DNA of 64,000 nt from Lineus longissimus (Eukaryota; Nemertea; Pilidiophora; Heteronemertea; Lineidae), in contig NC_088315.1 of assembly GCF_910592395.1 (NCBI RefSeq), positions 3,412,501 through 3,476,500 on the forward strand, read 5' to 3'. This document shows, piece by piece, positions 14,001-36,196 of this stretch. A program made the translations under genes and the position numbers. Positions within the stretch are counted from its first letter, which is position 1. Every line of letters begins with the position of its first letter. The notes under the pieces were generated by a model. That model searched no databases. It saw nothing but the letters and a program-made list of their open reading frames with translations, and was not told where the DNA came from.

Positions 14001-14977
14001 GTGTAGGTCAATCAACGTTTTCACTTTCATGTAACGGCAAAAGACCTTCTTTGTCTTGTGACTTATACTATAGCTTATCTTATACATTTCTTGTTACTTA
14101 AAAGTCAAGAGTTTGGGTCTGGTGGTAGGGAGTGGTATAACGAGGCTGTTACGAGCTGGAAAGTATAAATCGGATTATCTGCTCTAAAAAATCACACGTA
14201 ACAAAGTTTTTAAAAGTAGGTTTATGCTTACGTCATGAAATTGTAGATCTCACTGACCGGCAGGTTGCCATTCTTGCTGTTTTTCAATGCCATGGCGATG
14301 AGACAACTGTATGAATATACCGGTTTGGGAAACTTCTTCTCATCTTCTTTCGGAGGGATGGATTTCAGCTGCGGCTTCACCGTAATGTGCTGTTGAAGGG
14401 TTCGGAATGGCGACTGTATTTGTTGGTTTAGTGTACTTTGAAGAGTCTGCACAGGAATGAAGCTCTGTTGTCGAATAGCGGACGTTGGAATGTTTATAAA
14501 CTGAATATGTCCATTTTGTGTGGGTGTGATCTTGGCATGAATCGTAGAATTTGAAATTGATATATTTTGAACGCCGGGTTGATTCTGTGTCGTATTTATT
14601 CGAATCTGTTGTTGTTGTTGAATCGGTTGGATGGGCATTCCTGTTTGCGGGTTAACTAATAAATTTGGATTCGTGTTCTCCGTCCCAACCGACAGATTGT
14701 GGACATCAACATTATTTAACCAATCCAAAGTCTGTGCCTCCAGATTAGGCAACATTGTCATTTCATTTTCACCTGATGAAAAATTTATCACCTCTGCTGA
14801 TTTTATGTCAATGTCTCCCATTCTAATGTCAAAATTATTCACTGCATCACCAGTTTCCATTGCATCTAACCCATGCAGATGATTACTTGACTTCATCAGT
14901 TCATCAATATCAGTTTTTATATCACATTCGATCATATCTTGCAGTGATAAACCGCCCCGTGTACTGTAGTACTCCAT
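11100..14977 (-). CDS. FOXN1/4: forkhead transcription factor, FOXN1/FOXN4 type
   Basis: Six exons: 14977-14232, 13129-13087, 12830-12638, 12141-11963, 11600-11465, 11254-11100; 1452 nt, 483 aa, near the usual FOXN4 length (about 500). The forkhead domain spans residues about 218-330 over three exons. It begins [18 protein letters not shown], continues with [13 protein letters not shown], then [19 protein letters not shown] and GCLWAMNP. This is the FOXN1/4 signature, with an intact recognition helix. The N-terminal 215 residues are Asn/Gln-rich. The C-terminal 155 residues are acidic ([20 protein letters not shown]), like the FOXN activation region, and end in Tyr/Gln-rich sequence. It should bind DNA in the nucleus; FOXN4 orthologues act in neural and multiciliated-cell differentiation. 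The donor after 12638 is GC rather than GT. ATG 14977 is the first in frame. Confidence 0.92.
12409..12528. mobile_element. 120-bp inverted-repeat MITE, copy 1
   Basis: Both ends carry TGGGTGATATGAATAAAGAC, or a near copy in inverted orientation, continuing through CTAGCAAATGCTT. The arms are about 37 bases and flank a central ACATTTACAC segment. A second 120-bp copy at 51319-51438 shares the whole sequence. The element lies in the FOXN intron between 12141 and 12638. No coding capacity. I see no clear target-site duplication. Confidence 0.8.
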
Positions 14978-15280
14978 CTTGGAACTGATCCAAATTCAAA
15001 TTTAAATCCCACCACTGGGAAAAATCGTCATCCACGGCACCTAAAATATTTCACCGATTGCAGAATTTGTGGGTTTCTCGATGAAAATGATACATCCAAC
15101 CGGTTACTCACCATATATTCTAGCTTTTGGCAAAGTAACATGCATTCAAATCGGCCGCATATAAACACATTGAATGGTAAAACATGTAGTAAAATTCCTC
15201 CGTATAGTATTTCGGCAGAAATTCGTTAGGAATCCCCCTTGAACAAAGACATTCAATACTTTCCAATGGGATTCCAATGG

Positions 15281-15330
15281 TTGGTCAATTGACGTCACGT
15301 GGCCCTAATTGGTTCGCTCCCATTGGCTGA
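15281..15330. promoter_or_regulatory. likely FOXN promoter: CRE, E-box, CCAAT boxes
   Basis: About 310 bases upstream of the FOXN ATG is TGACGTCA (15290-15297) overlapping CACGTG (15296-15301). Several CCAAT or ATTGG motifs lie on both sides (around 15263-15330). Such clusters are typical of core promoters. Activity is inferred. Confidence 0.45.
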
Positions 15331-15620
15331 TTCGAAAGATATGAGAATAACATTCCAAATTTGGATTTTCTACTACTGAATGTTTTCAATAAATACTACG
15401 CCAATGTACTATCAAACATAACATTTCATCAGTCACTTGACTTAACCAGAGGATGAACTCATTATTGGTGAATAAGGGTGCTTTCTAGTTGATTGGAAGG
15501 GGATTTTCTCAGAGAAAATAATTGCGATGACTAATTGACGAGGGTGATCTAGGTCAAAGCAGGTGCCCGTCCGCAGCGCCATCTATCATATAGGAGTTGG
15601 CCGCAACTCACACAACTGAT

Positions 15621-15693
15621 AGGGACAATGTCACAACCTGTTGTTAGCCCATGCTCAAGCTGGTGTTGTTGATTAGGTTGTGACATCGTCCCT
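15621..15693. repeat. short inverted repeat, GTCACAACC family
   Basis: AGGGACAATGTCACAACC at 15621 pairs with GGTTGTGACATCGTCCCT ending at 15693 with one mismatch, leaving a loop of about 37 bases. Related GTCACAACC/GGTTGTGAC motifs occur near 2860, 2905, 4150, 7099 and 52730. This suggests a dispersed small element. Confidence 0.55.
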
Positions 15694-16366
15694 CGGAGGG
15701 AAGTGAAACTCTCAGTCCCCTATAATACAGTAGATGAACTAGTAAATCCATTTGCTTGGAGTGCTTAATTCTAATTATTAGCTTCAGATGCCCCATTTAC
15801 ACTTCGGACGCAATGGACAGGCCTTATTGTCTTATTGCCTGGTACATAGAGGAAGGAAAATTAGGATGACGAAAGGGACTGTATTGGAGTCCATAGCCTT
15901 GCTTGGCTCTGGTGTGGCAAGTACAGCAATGTATTGGGGAACAAAAATGAAGGAGTACAATAGAACCGCTATATCAAGGACACTCTTGGGACTGCCAAGT
16001 GCTGTCCTAGAGGTGTCCTGATTAAAAAGGTCAAATTGAATGGAAACTACAACTTTGGGAATAAAAGTAGTGTTCTAAATAGAGAGGTGTAGTTTACTGA
16101 GGAAGGTTCCACTGTCAAAAAATCTTGCCGCAATTACTTGGAGGTAGGCCTAGGTTCCAGTTCATCATCACAACCGTCATCAAAAGTTTTAAAATCTTTG
16201 TCCAAGACACGAAGAAACTGATTAAAAATGGTAGATCTGTCGAAGTTATTTGCAAGACTAGTCCATGCACATACAGCCAAAAGGGCCCACCCTGTGTATT
16301 ATGTCATTGGCAATACCAAAAAATCTATTAATGCAATTAAAAGGCCTTAAAACATGCTCATTTCTT

Positions 16367-17262
16367 AGGCGACAGTGGTGCTATCTAGCGGTAAACAATG
16401 GAACTGAGAGTTTTGCCTTTTGGACGAAGATTTCAGTTCTATTGTCTGCCGCGAAACAGCGCCACTGTCGAATAAGCCAATTTCATACTGTATCAGCATT
16501 CCGTGATAATGAGGTCACTGCAGCTGCTGCCCTCTATTTCCCTATCGCTGAATTACAGGCAATGTCGGACAAACATGCGGTTCGTAATGGATTCAGGCTT
16601 TCTATTCTAACTAGGGCAGTTAGATTCAATCTGGCACATGTCCGAGTGTTGGAAATACTACATATAATTGTTCTGAATATTTCTCTCTCTGACTCTATGG
16701 TATCATTCATGCTAAAAACAATGCAGGGTCAAAGATAATTGACTTTGAAATAAGCTCAAATGCGTAAAAATAAGTGTCGATGTCCGACTGTCACGTGGCT
16801 AAAACGTCATCAATATCTCATTAAATGACCTTGTGAGCTATAAATAGTAACGTCGCGGAATGCTATTGATTGGTTTTCATGCCTTTGGAAGTATCAAACT
16901 AAGGGAATTTGGTAGAGATAATGACTTGTTTTAGTTGTCAAAACTGGTTCAGCACAGCTACAAGCCATCTCCCACACAAACGACAGTCGATTCTCCGATA
17001 AACAATGGTGCTATCTAGCGGTAAAAATTGGAACTCAAGAGTTTTGGCCGAAGATTTCAGTTCTATTTTCTGCCGCAACACGGCGCCACTGTCGCCTAAG
17101 CCAATTTCATACTGTGGTCCTGTAATTGATTGGTTTTCATGCTTTTGGAAGGTAGTATCAAACTAAGGGAATTTGGTAGAAATAATGACTTGCTTTATTT
17201 GTCAAAACAGGTTCAGCACAGCTACAAGCCATCTTCCCACACAAACGACAGTAGATGATTCT
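16367..17262. repeat. duplicated blocks A-B-A-B, block A with terminal inverted repeats
   Basis: Block A (about 16379-16493 and 17009-17115) shares GTGCTATCTAGCGGTAAA, GAAGATTTCAGTTCTATT and GCGCCACTGTCG. Its outer ends CTTAGGCGACAGTGG and CCACTGTCGCCTAAG are inverted repeats, as in a MITE. Block B (about 16867-16999 and 17128-17262) shares TTGGTTTTCATGC, AAACTAAGGGAATTTGGTAG and TTCAGCACAGCTACAAGCC. The alternating order implies that one A+B segment was duplicated. Confidence 0.7.
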
Positions 17263-20200
17263 CCGATGGGATCAACGACGGTGGACGAGAGTTTCACCAG
17301 TGGCAGGCTCAGGGGCTTGTTCGGTGTACCCCTCTATTGATCTTGTCAGTTGCTTGATATAGGAGGCCTTCCTACTACCCTCTGATTGAATATAGGTGCA
17401 GTGACTGATCTTCAAACGAATTTCCTGATTTTAAATGCAGAGACCAAGTCACATCCTCAGCTCCCTAGACAGTGACTGTCGTGTATCCATCATGGAATGA
17501 AATAGAAACGACTGCCTCGCATAAATTATGCTTTATGGAGCTGCTGATGACATAACAAAACACCAAGCCAGTTTTTAAAGGACTTTACATTGTACCCAAT
17601 GAATGTCACGACCAGATAAGGAATCTCCTCAAGCAAAATCATTTGTGCTTCCTAAATCATTTTAGACTTGTCTATACTGTGCATACAGAAAAAAGGGTCG
17701 CAACATATCTTTCTCAAATATCATTTATTAATAACAATTGGATAGAAAATGTACAAGTTGAGACGAATGCAGCATGATCAACAAAGAAGGTTGAGAAAAG
17801 GTGTGAAGATTCTCATACCAAGAGTCCAAATCAAGGTCCAAATGGTACAACTATTAAGGCTGTACGATAGCAGGTCAGCGGAATAAATGACTGAACGAAG
17901 AGTTGATGGCTCTGGCAAGATAGATTAACTCATCTAAGTAGACATTTCGGTATGCACTTCAGTTCCACAGCTGATATAAACCACGTTATACCAGAATCAA
18001 ATAGTTGATAAGCCAATCATTTTACCCCAACTATTCATAGAACTTGATCAATTTTATTTCTTTGCCAAGCAACAGAACAATCATTCTGAACAGAAATTCC
18101 AGAAACTGGTATTCTGTGTCTTGTGCCATGAAGAACCTGCAATAACATTCACTTCTTTCAATGATTTATCCTTTTATGAACCACATGATGAACTCTTCCA
18201 AACCTTCCGCTTCAAACTGCACCAGGAAATCAAGATATTCATTAAACTTAAAGCTTAATTTACCTGCCATCAAAATAAACACCAGAGATGTAGACAATTC
18301 ACTTATAGCCACCAATTGTTACTGATGGATAACCCCACCATACTGTATTAAAATTATTAGTAAAACCAATTTGATCAACAACGAGCAAGTCTTTTTTTAA
18401 CCAGGTGAACACATGCATCTAACCTCTTGGTGATACCACAAGGTTCCAAGTGGAGTTATCTTACTGCTTGACCGGTGTGTTTAAATTCATCAGAGTTATC
18501 CTAACAATTGTGCTGAAGTAGGGTACAGCATTACATTAGTCACTACCTAAATGTGCTTTATAAGCTCTTCCACCAGATTCCATAGCGAAGCTCTAAGTCA
18601 TCAGCAAAGGCTTAACATGATCTCGAACAATTATATCAAAATAACCATCTAATGAGCTTATTTACTAATCATCTTAGTTCTTTGGTAGAATAAAATATAT
18701 AAAAAAATCTGATTATACAAATAACTGTGTAAGTTGGGAAACTTATCGGCTTTCAATGAATTCTATGAATGGAAACCTAGAATATCTAAAAATAGTGCCG
18801 AATTAATGATTAATTTCATTGAACAGATTAAGAAATAAACAATCTGGAAATGGAATACTCCCTCCTTTGATTTCTCCAGATCAGACAAACAATATGGGGC
18901 GATTTGCTATGCTTCGTACAATGTAATCGGAGTGCCCCAGCTTAGAGTAGAGATAGAAAGTGTGGTCAGACCATATGATAAGGTGACAGAACTGACAATA
19001 ATTACCACCACACTCACTCTGACAGGTCTGACCTTGAGGTGTTAGACTTTAGGTTACATCATGTGTACAGAGTTTGTGGTCGATATCTCCAAAGTGACAG
19101 ACGTTTAGCTGAACAGCCAAATTAGGCCATACTTCTGTGACCTTAACACGAATGTCAAATCAAGTAGGTGGGTTATACATCATGTATCTTTAAAAGGTGT
19201 AGCCTTCCTATGGTAAGAATTTGGATCAATAAAGTGGAGGAATACGGAGGTCAAAGATTTGAACACAAATCACAGATTGACTACAATCATTACAATAATG
19301 TCCTGAAATGACTTTCTGAACCCAAAACTACAAACGCCAGTGTTCCCCTAAATATTTTCAGGTTCCGACGTATTCTGACACAGGTGGGTTAATTAGCTAC
19401 TGTCAACAGTGAAATTTCCTGAAAGTTAACTTTTTTATGTTCAAAAATTATCAACCTAAGGGTTCATCATAAATGAAATTGACCAATTCAGGAAGATTGA
19501 TGGGGAACCTTATCGCCACAGGCAGCTGCTGTTATCGTTTGCAGTAGTCAAATACAATAGATTTCCAGGCCATGTCAAGTCCCTGTTAATTTTATTCATA
19601 GAATTTTCCAAATTGTAATTGTACTGCCACCTTCTGGATGTAAAATTCCTCATCGATGTGAAATGTCAAAGTGGCAAATATGTAAGTTTCACGAAATACC
19701 AAGGTCTACAGTAGGCTTACGTCTTCTCTACTTTTTATTTGCTTGATTTACTTAACGCCAACCCACTATCCGGGCGAACACCTTTCAAAACAGGTCCAAT
19801 CAACAGAAATATGTACAGCTTAGAAAATGAATCACATTTTACAATTCACCTTGAAAAGATTTTTTTAGTTCATTATGCTACATTTACAGCAAAGCAACTG
19901 TTACATTACTTACTTGCAATAGGTCAACAAAGATGTCTGAACATTATGTTTTAAAACTTAGTAGGGGAAAGTTATGCCAGTTACATACAATGCAATTTTC
20001 AATCTACTATCAACTTGTCATTCCATACTAGTTATTATCTTCTATATATCAAGAAATATGAATTTCCCAGGACCAACTACATATACAACTTTACTTTGCA
20101 TTACAAAGTTAAAGGTGTCTGAAAATAATGCCTGCGGCATGACACACTGGCCCAGCATTTATCTTGGTCATTCCTGTCTTAAGAAGAAGGTTCATTGGTG

Positions 20201-21747
20201 CTCTTGACTAACATCTGCAGATGAAGACACCTTTGTTGCCCATGGCATCATCTTATACCACATCTTCTGAAATTTCATTTAAATCATTTACATGTACATG
20301 TACGTAAAAATTTGTGTCTGGGTACACACCGGACACTTTCCTCAATTCATCTAGACAAATTAACATAACAGCCCAACAACATGGAATCATGGGACACAGA
20401 TATCAACGGAACTATTTATCAGTAGACAATTATGTACTGAATGCTCATCTCTAACTTTAGATTCAGGGTTTAACAGGCTGGCCGTCACCTAAGCCAAGGA
20501 TCACCAACCTTGTAACACACAGTGATGTACCATACAAACAATCTGGTAATGGTTGATAAGTGATTCTGACAATATGAACACGACATTATCTAACATGACA
20601 GTTTGACAATTGACATGTTATCAACCCTACAAAGACTTGGGGTACTTCGAGAGACTAATCTAATTTGACCCCTTTCAAGAAATGTGGGCAGATATTGGGT
20701 TCACAAAATAAAGAGGTCAACAGTTGACTGCACGCATGGAAAAGGCACAGGAATGATAAGCCGTTTTCATACAGTACTCAAATCAAACGTGAGTGTTCAC
20801 GGAAGATATCCAAATTATGTTATCTGCCGATTGTTATTTAAATTCCTAACCAGTACAATGCCAACACCTGATTGATGTATTAATGATTGTAATAAAAATA
20901 GCTTTTTGTGATACTCATAATATACAAACTCACCACTCTCTGGCCTTGTCATATTTTCAGTTGAATCTTTTTTATTTAACAGCGCCCCCTGTACGTGTGA
21001 GGTATGTAGGTTCATACAGTTAAAGGCCCTGTTAATTTGTGAATTTGTGCTGTAAGTAGACATGCCAAAGCACTGAAACTAGCCATGCATGTTTTCATAT
21101 CGGTGTGCAAATAATATTCATTGCATATTTACATTATTGGATAATCTCACATTCCAAATTTTGAATGAAACTGGCCTTTAATGCAGTGGCTTCATGCTTC
21201 ACTGCTCCTTTATTGGATGGGCAACTTGTCACAACAAAGATTCTCAGGAAAATTGTCAAGACTAATGATGAGAAGAAGCCTAAAATTGAACTGTGTCCAG
21301 TCTTGAACATCCGGGCAATAGAAATTGTTCTACAAAAGTACAATTAAGGCAACTCCGACTTCGCCAGTAGTGCCTATCCAATTTAGTATGTACAGGGTGT
21401 CCCAAAGTGAGTAAGTACAGAAATGTGACAAAATCTTGACTTCTATGACCGATCATAACACCAATAGTACCATCTCAAATCTCTTAGAGTGTTACCATGA
21501 ATGGCCATGTTAATACTGACTATATGCCACTGGAATTCATCAGTCTTACTATACGCCACAGAGCTCTCTTCGCTTCTTATTCACGAATTACCACTTTTGA
21601 GACACCCTGTATATTACACAATGTGACAACATGAATGAAACTGCAGAGAGGAGACGTGTTTGCTGGACAACACGTATCTACAGGACAAACAGACATATCC
21701 CATAATTCCATGGTAGGCAGTAAACACAAGAGACATATCGCGACACA

Positions 21748-32432
<10,685 letters not shown>

Positions 32433-35400
32433 GACGCCGAAATGTTGTTTATCTAGTCAAAATGTCACTATTGTTACGTCGTGAATGGCATAGCAGAATA
32501 AATAAGCTGTATTTTGAGTGTGGTTTGTATCCGCGTTGAAGGAAAGCTCACACAACGCCCATGCACAATCGCTTCGAGACTAGCTCCGAGAAACTATCGG
32601 GATTTGGGAAATGAGATGCCGGCATTTTTGCTTAATTGGCAAGTACGAGGAAAATGGATGCACCAATCTTATAATTTTTCACCTGAAGATTACTTCATGA
32701 GTTTGGAAAGAAAATCTCACGTCAAAATATTACTTAATGAGTTCAAAATAAACGTTTGTTATTGATAGATAAGAGTTCCTAATTTCCTGTAGAGTATCTA
32801 TCATCAATCATGATGTACCAGCAATCTGTGACGAATTGGTATGGGGCCTTGGGCAAATCCCTTCACCACTACATGCATCCTGAGACAAAGATAAGGTCCT
32901 GTCACAAGGTCTTTGATACTCCTACCTCATATATAAATATCGAGAGGCGGAGTGTATTTAAAACCACTGGTAATGTCAGGATGCATTTGTATACATGGGA
33001 GTAACTTGTTCTGTGGTCTGATGTGATGGCATCATGGTCTCCTTTCAAACACAAAATTAATGCAATATTACCAACACAAAAGGCGCCTGCTCCTTTGTAG
33101 TGGTGAAAAGGTTACTGTCAAATGTTTGCGACTAAACTTTTTCACTATTTGGGAGGTTAATGCAAACAATAAACTCATGCATGAGTCGCTTTTCTGCAGC
33201 AAATACAGAATTGAGTCTACTGAGAAATGAAAATGAGAAAATTTGCTAAGTTTTGGCTTTTGCAAACATAACCACATAGATGATTGGCATTGACAGTCTG
33301 GAGGCTGCACACATCTGCAATATAATCACTGTCAAAGCCTCCCACATAGATAGGAGGTCCATTATAAAGAAAGGTAAGATGAGGTTTGTTCTTTCAAAAG
33401 TTTATTACAAATGGAACACCCTTGTACAGTATTGGTGACACTGAGAAACAAACATACAGGCCACATATCTTTACAGGCAGTAGCTGGGTACACATATAAG
33501 TACAGTACATCAAACTAGACATGAAAAGACAATGATTATCAAGAACTTGATTTGATGGAGAAAGACTGCCTATAGAGTGCCTAGAGTATAGCCAGAGGGC
33601 CTAGAGACAAAGTCAATACTGAAGCACACAGGTTCAGCTTTCGCTCTGTCGACCAGCATTCTGCCCTGTCGGCAAGTTCCTACAACTTTCAAATCGATGG
33701 CCCAAAATCTATAACCCCCTTGATTGTGAGGGACAGACAGATCATCAACAACAAGGTGAGATCAGATAATCAATTTTAGTGTGAAGTTGGAATTGAAGAA
33801 GTTGAGATCGACTTTCAATCAGCATCAATCAATGAAATAAATCAGCACCCACAAAAATCAGCAGCAATGAAACTGTAACAAAACTGTACCAAATATACAC
33901 AATATTATAAGGGATTATCTATTAGATTAGTACGACGACTCTTAACTTGCAAAAACATCTGACCAGGCCCCAAGATCATAGTTTGAAAAAGTATTTACAA
34001 CAAGTCAGGTCGACAGGTTTATTCCACACATGTCTGCACAATTGTGGAGGCCAGTGAGTGTTCCCTTTTAATACCGACAATGAACCCTTTTATTTTTTGT
34101 TGAGTTCAATTGAATACCCTCGAACCAGTGGGAGACTGGCCTCGTAGGCAACCACCGAAGGAGAGAAAACTCTGAAATTGAACCATGTTGTCTGCGCTTG
34201 TCAGCCAGGCAATGGCAACCAGACTAGGAGACGGAATTCGAAACTCCAAAATAAAACCTGACTAAAGATGAAGCCCACCGGCCACAGCCAAATGCCACAT
34301 ACTTCCTATGAAGCATTATCTGCTTATGGTCCCACATTGCTAAGGAGCAGAGCATTTTCTGGTGCAGAGATCCATTAGGTTATCTTTTGTCAGACGTTAT
34401 TGAATAATCCACTAACATATTTAATAAACTGTTCTAACTTTAACACAAACCAGAGAAATGAATTATAAGTTAAAAAGATTAAAACTTTTGAAATCAAATA
34501 ATTAATTAGGGGAAATAAAGGCAATGCCAGTGAGTCACATGCTATTCAAAACTACATTGTGAGACAAGGCAGTTACAACATTATAATAAATCGGAAATAC
34601 AGGGCTTATTCAAATTGAAAAGTTATCACATATATCATATTGATTAGCAGTAAACATAATGTATAAATTTATCATAATAAAGGGATTGTTACTATCACAT
34701 CGACTCTGAGCAGCCAACACACTCTGACTCGTCCATAAAATACACTAATTCATGCTAACAAGTGTTTTACAACAAGGGATGGGGGGGGGGCGCGTAAAGA
34801 AGAGTTGCAAATATAAAACACCCAAAAGTTATTCAACACCTAACATGGCAACTGATAGTGATATCCGTAAAATATGTCTAGTCCAAACAAAAGGAATTAC
34901 ACCAATTTTTTTGCAGAATTACACACTATATTTTGTACCTAGGTTGCATTTTATATGTGACACTGGAACTATGTTGTTCCCAACAGCACTTGAAGAAAAC
35001 AAAACAGTGTGGCATAATAGTTTAGACTACATGTATTTTAAGAAAGAAAATTAAATTAAATCACAGCTTCTGGCATTTGAATGCCAAAAATTTGAGTACT
35101 GACAGTCACTTGAGTTATTGGTAAAAACATTTGAATGCTGATTGTATATAAGCCACAAGAAATGTGTAAATAAACTGGAATATTAGAAATACAGAAAGCT
35201 GCCTTAACTAAAAATCGGCCGCATATCTTTTGATTAAAGTTTTCTCTTGTAAAGAGCAGCACAACTTATCTGCATTGGGAGCGCAAACAGTTTGGTAAGT
35301 TCACATCAAGTAGATAGCAATACAGAATCCAAGAAGATTCGTTCTTAGTTGTTCGTGGTGGGATCAAAAGCACATTAAACAGAACACAACGCAGAAAAGG

Positions 35401-36196
35401 CATCTAAATAACCTTCCAATTATATGGGATCAAAAACCTTTTTTTTAGTATGGCAGATTATTACAATTTATATTACATGTACTTGGAATCTGCCAGAAAT
35501 ATCCCAAAAGACAAGGAACAGGTGTCAACACCACAGCACAGATATTAACAGCCCAATTCAATAACATTCTTTATCCATTTTTGAATCTGAACACAAGTGC
35601 CAGTGTAAAAAATTACAATGAAACGGCAACAGTCTCAAATGGAAACAAGATGTCGCAAAATTTATAAAGACAATGATTCTACACATTGGTAACATCGGCA
35701 GCCAAGAGAAAAATGTATTGCACAACAGATTTGGAAGTCCTGTGTCACTTCCGTGGAGAGCTCATGTCACTTCTGGTGTTGATTCTTCTTAATATCAAGT
35801 AAGTTTGTAATGTTGTGAGTAGGAGCTAATCTAAGACACCACAGGAAACCTCCGCAGAGAGTCTTGATAGGAAGTGATCAGACAAGCCCATAGCACAACC
35901 TCAGAGGTGGTAAGCAGTGCTGTGAATTTCCGACATCAATCTAATCCACTCACAGTATCAACGTGGTGCGTCTTGAGAGGCTCACTCAGACACACCATGG
36001 TGACATCATGATTTGTACCCAACAGGTGCAGCCCTTGAACAGAAAACACTGTCTATTTAGGGATCTAGCCAGGATTTTTCAGAACACGGAAAAATGCTTT
36101 GTGCTGGTACTGAGAGGGATTGCCTACCCCAAAGTTACCTGAGTAGAACCCTACTCTTCCTTGCATTTACCTCTTGCATTAGCAACAATGAGTTTA
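32433..36196. other. Ras promoter side and FAR1 3' UTR
   Basis: No coding exon seen. The 36.2-33.4 kb part is probably FAR1 3' UTR: a minus-strand AATAAA corresponds to TTTATT near 33407, with another near 34087. Ras transcription must start above 32432, but no TATA or clear initiator stands out. A G10 run sits near 34782. Confidence 0.4.

Larger units (their letters stand above)
14978..21747. other. intergenic between FOXN and Ras, with repeats; Ras 3' UTR
   Basis: No gene recognised. ORFs of 60-157 codons here (for example 16265-16738, plus) cross repeat blocks and look spurious. The interval holds a 15.6-kb hairpin and the duplicated blocks at 16.37-17.26 kb, listed separately. Toward 21.7 kb it is probably Ras 3' UTR; a minus-strand AATAAA near 17725 (plus TTTATT) is one candidate end, which would make the UTR about 4 kb. 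Confidence 0.4.

Noticed and set aside
16265-16738. 157-codon plus-strand ORF
   Set aside because: It runs through a duplicated inverted-repeat block and has no recognisable protein composition or splice context.
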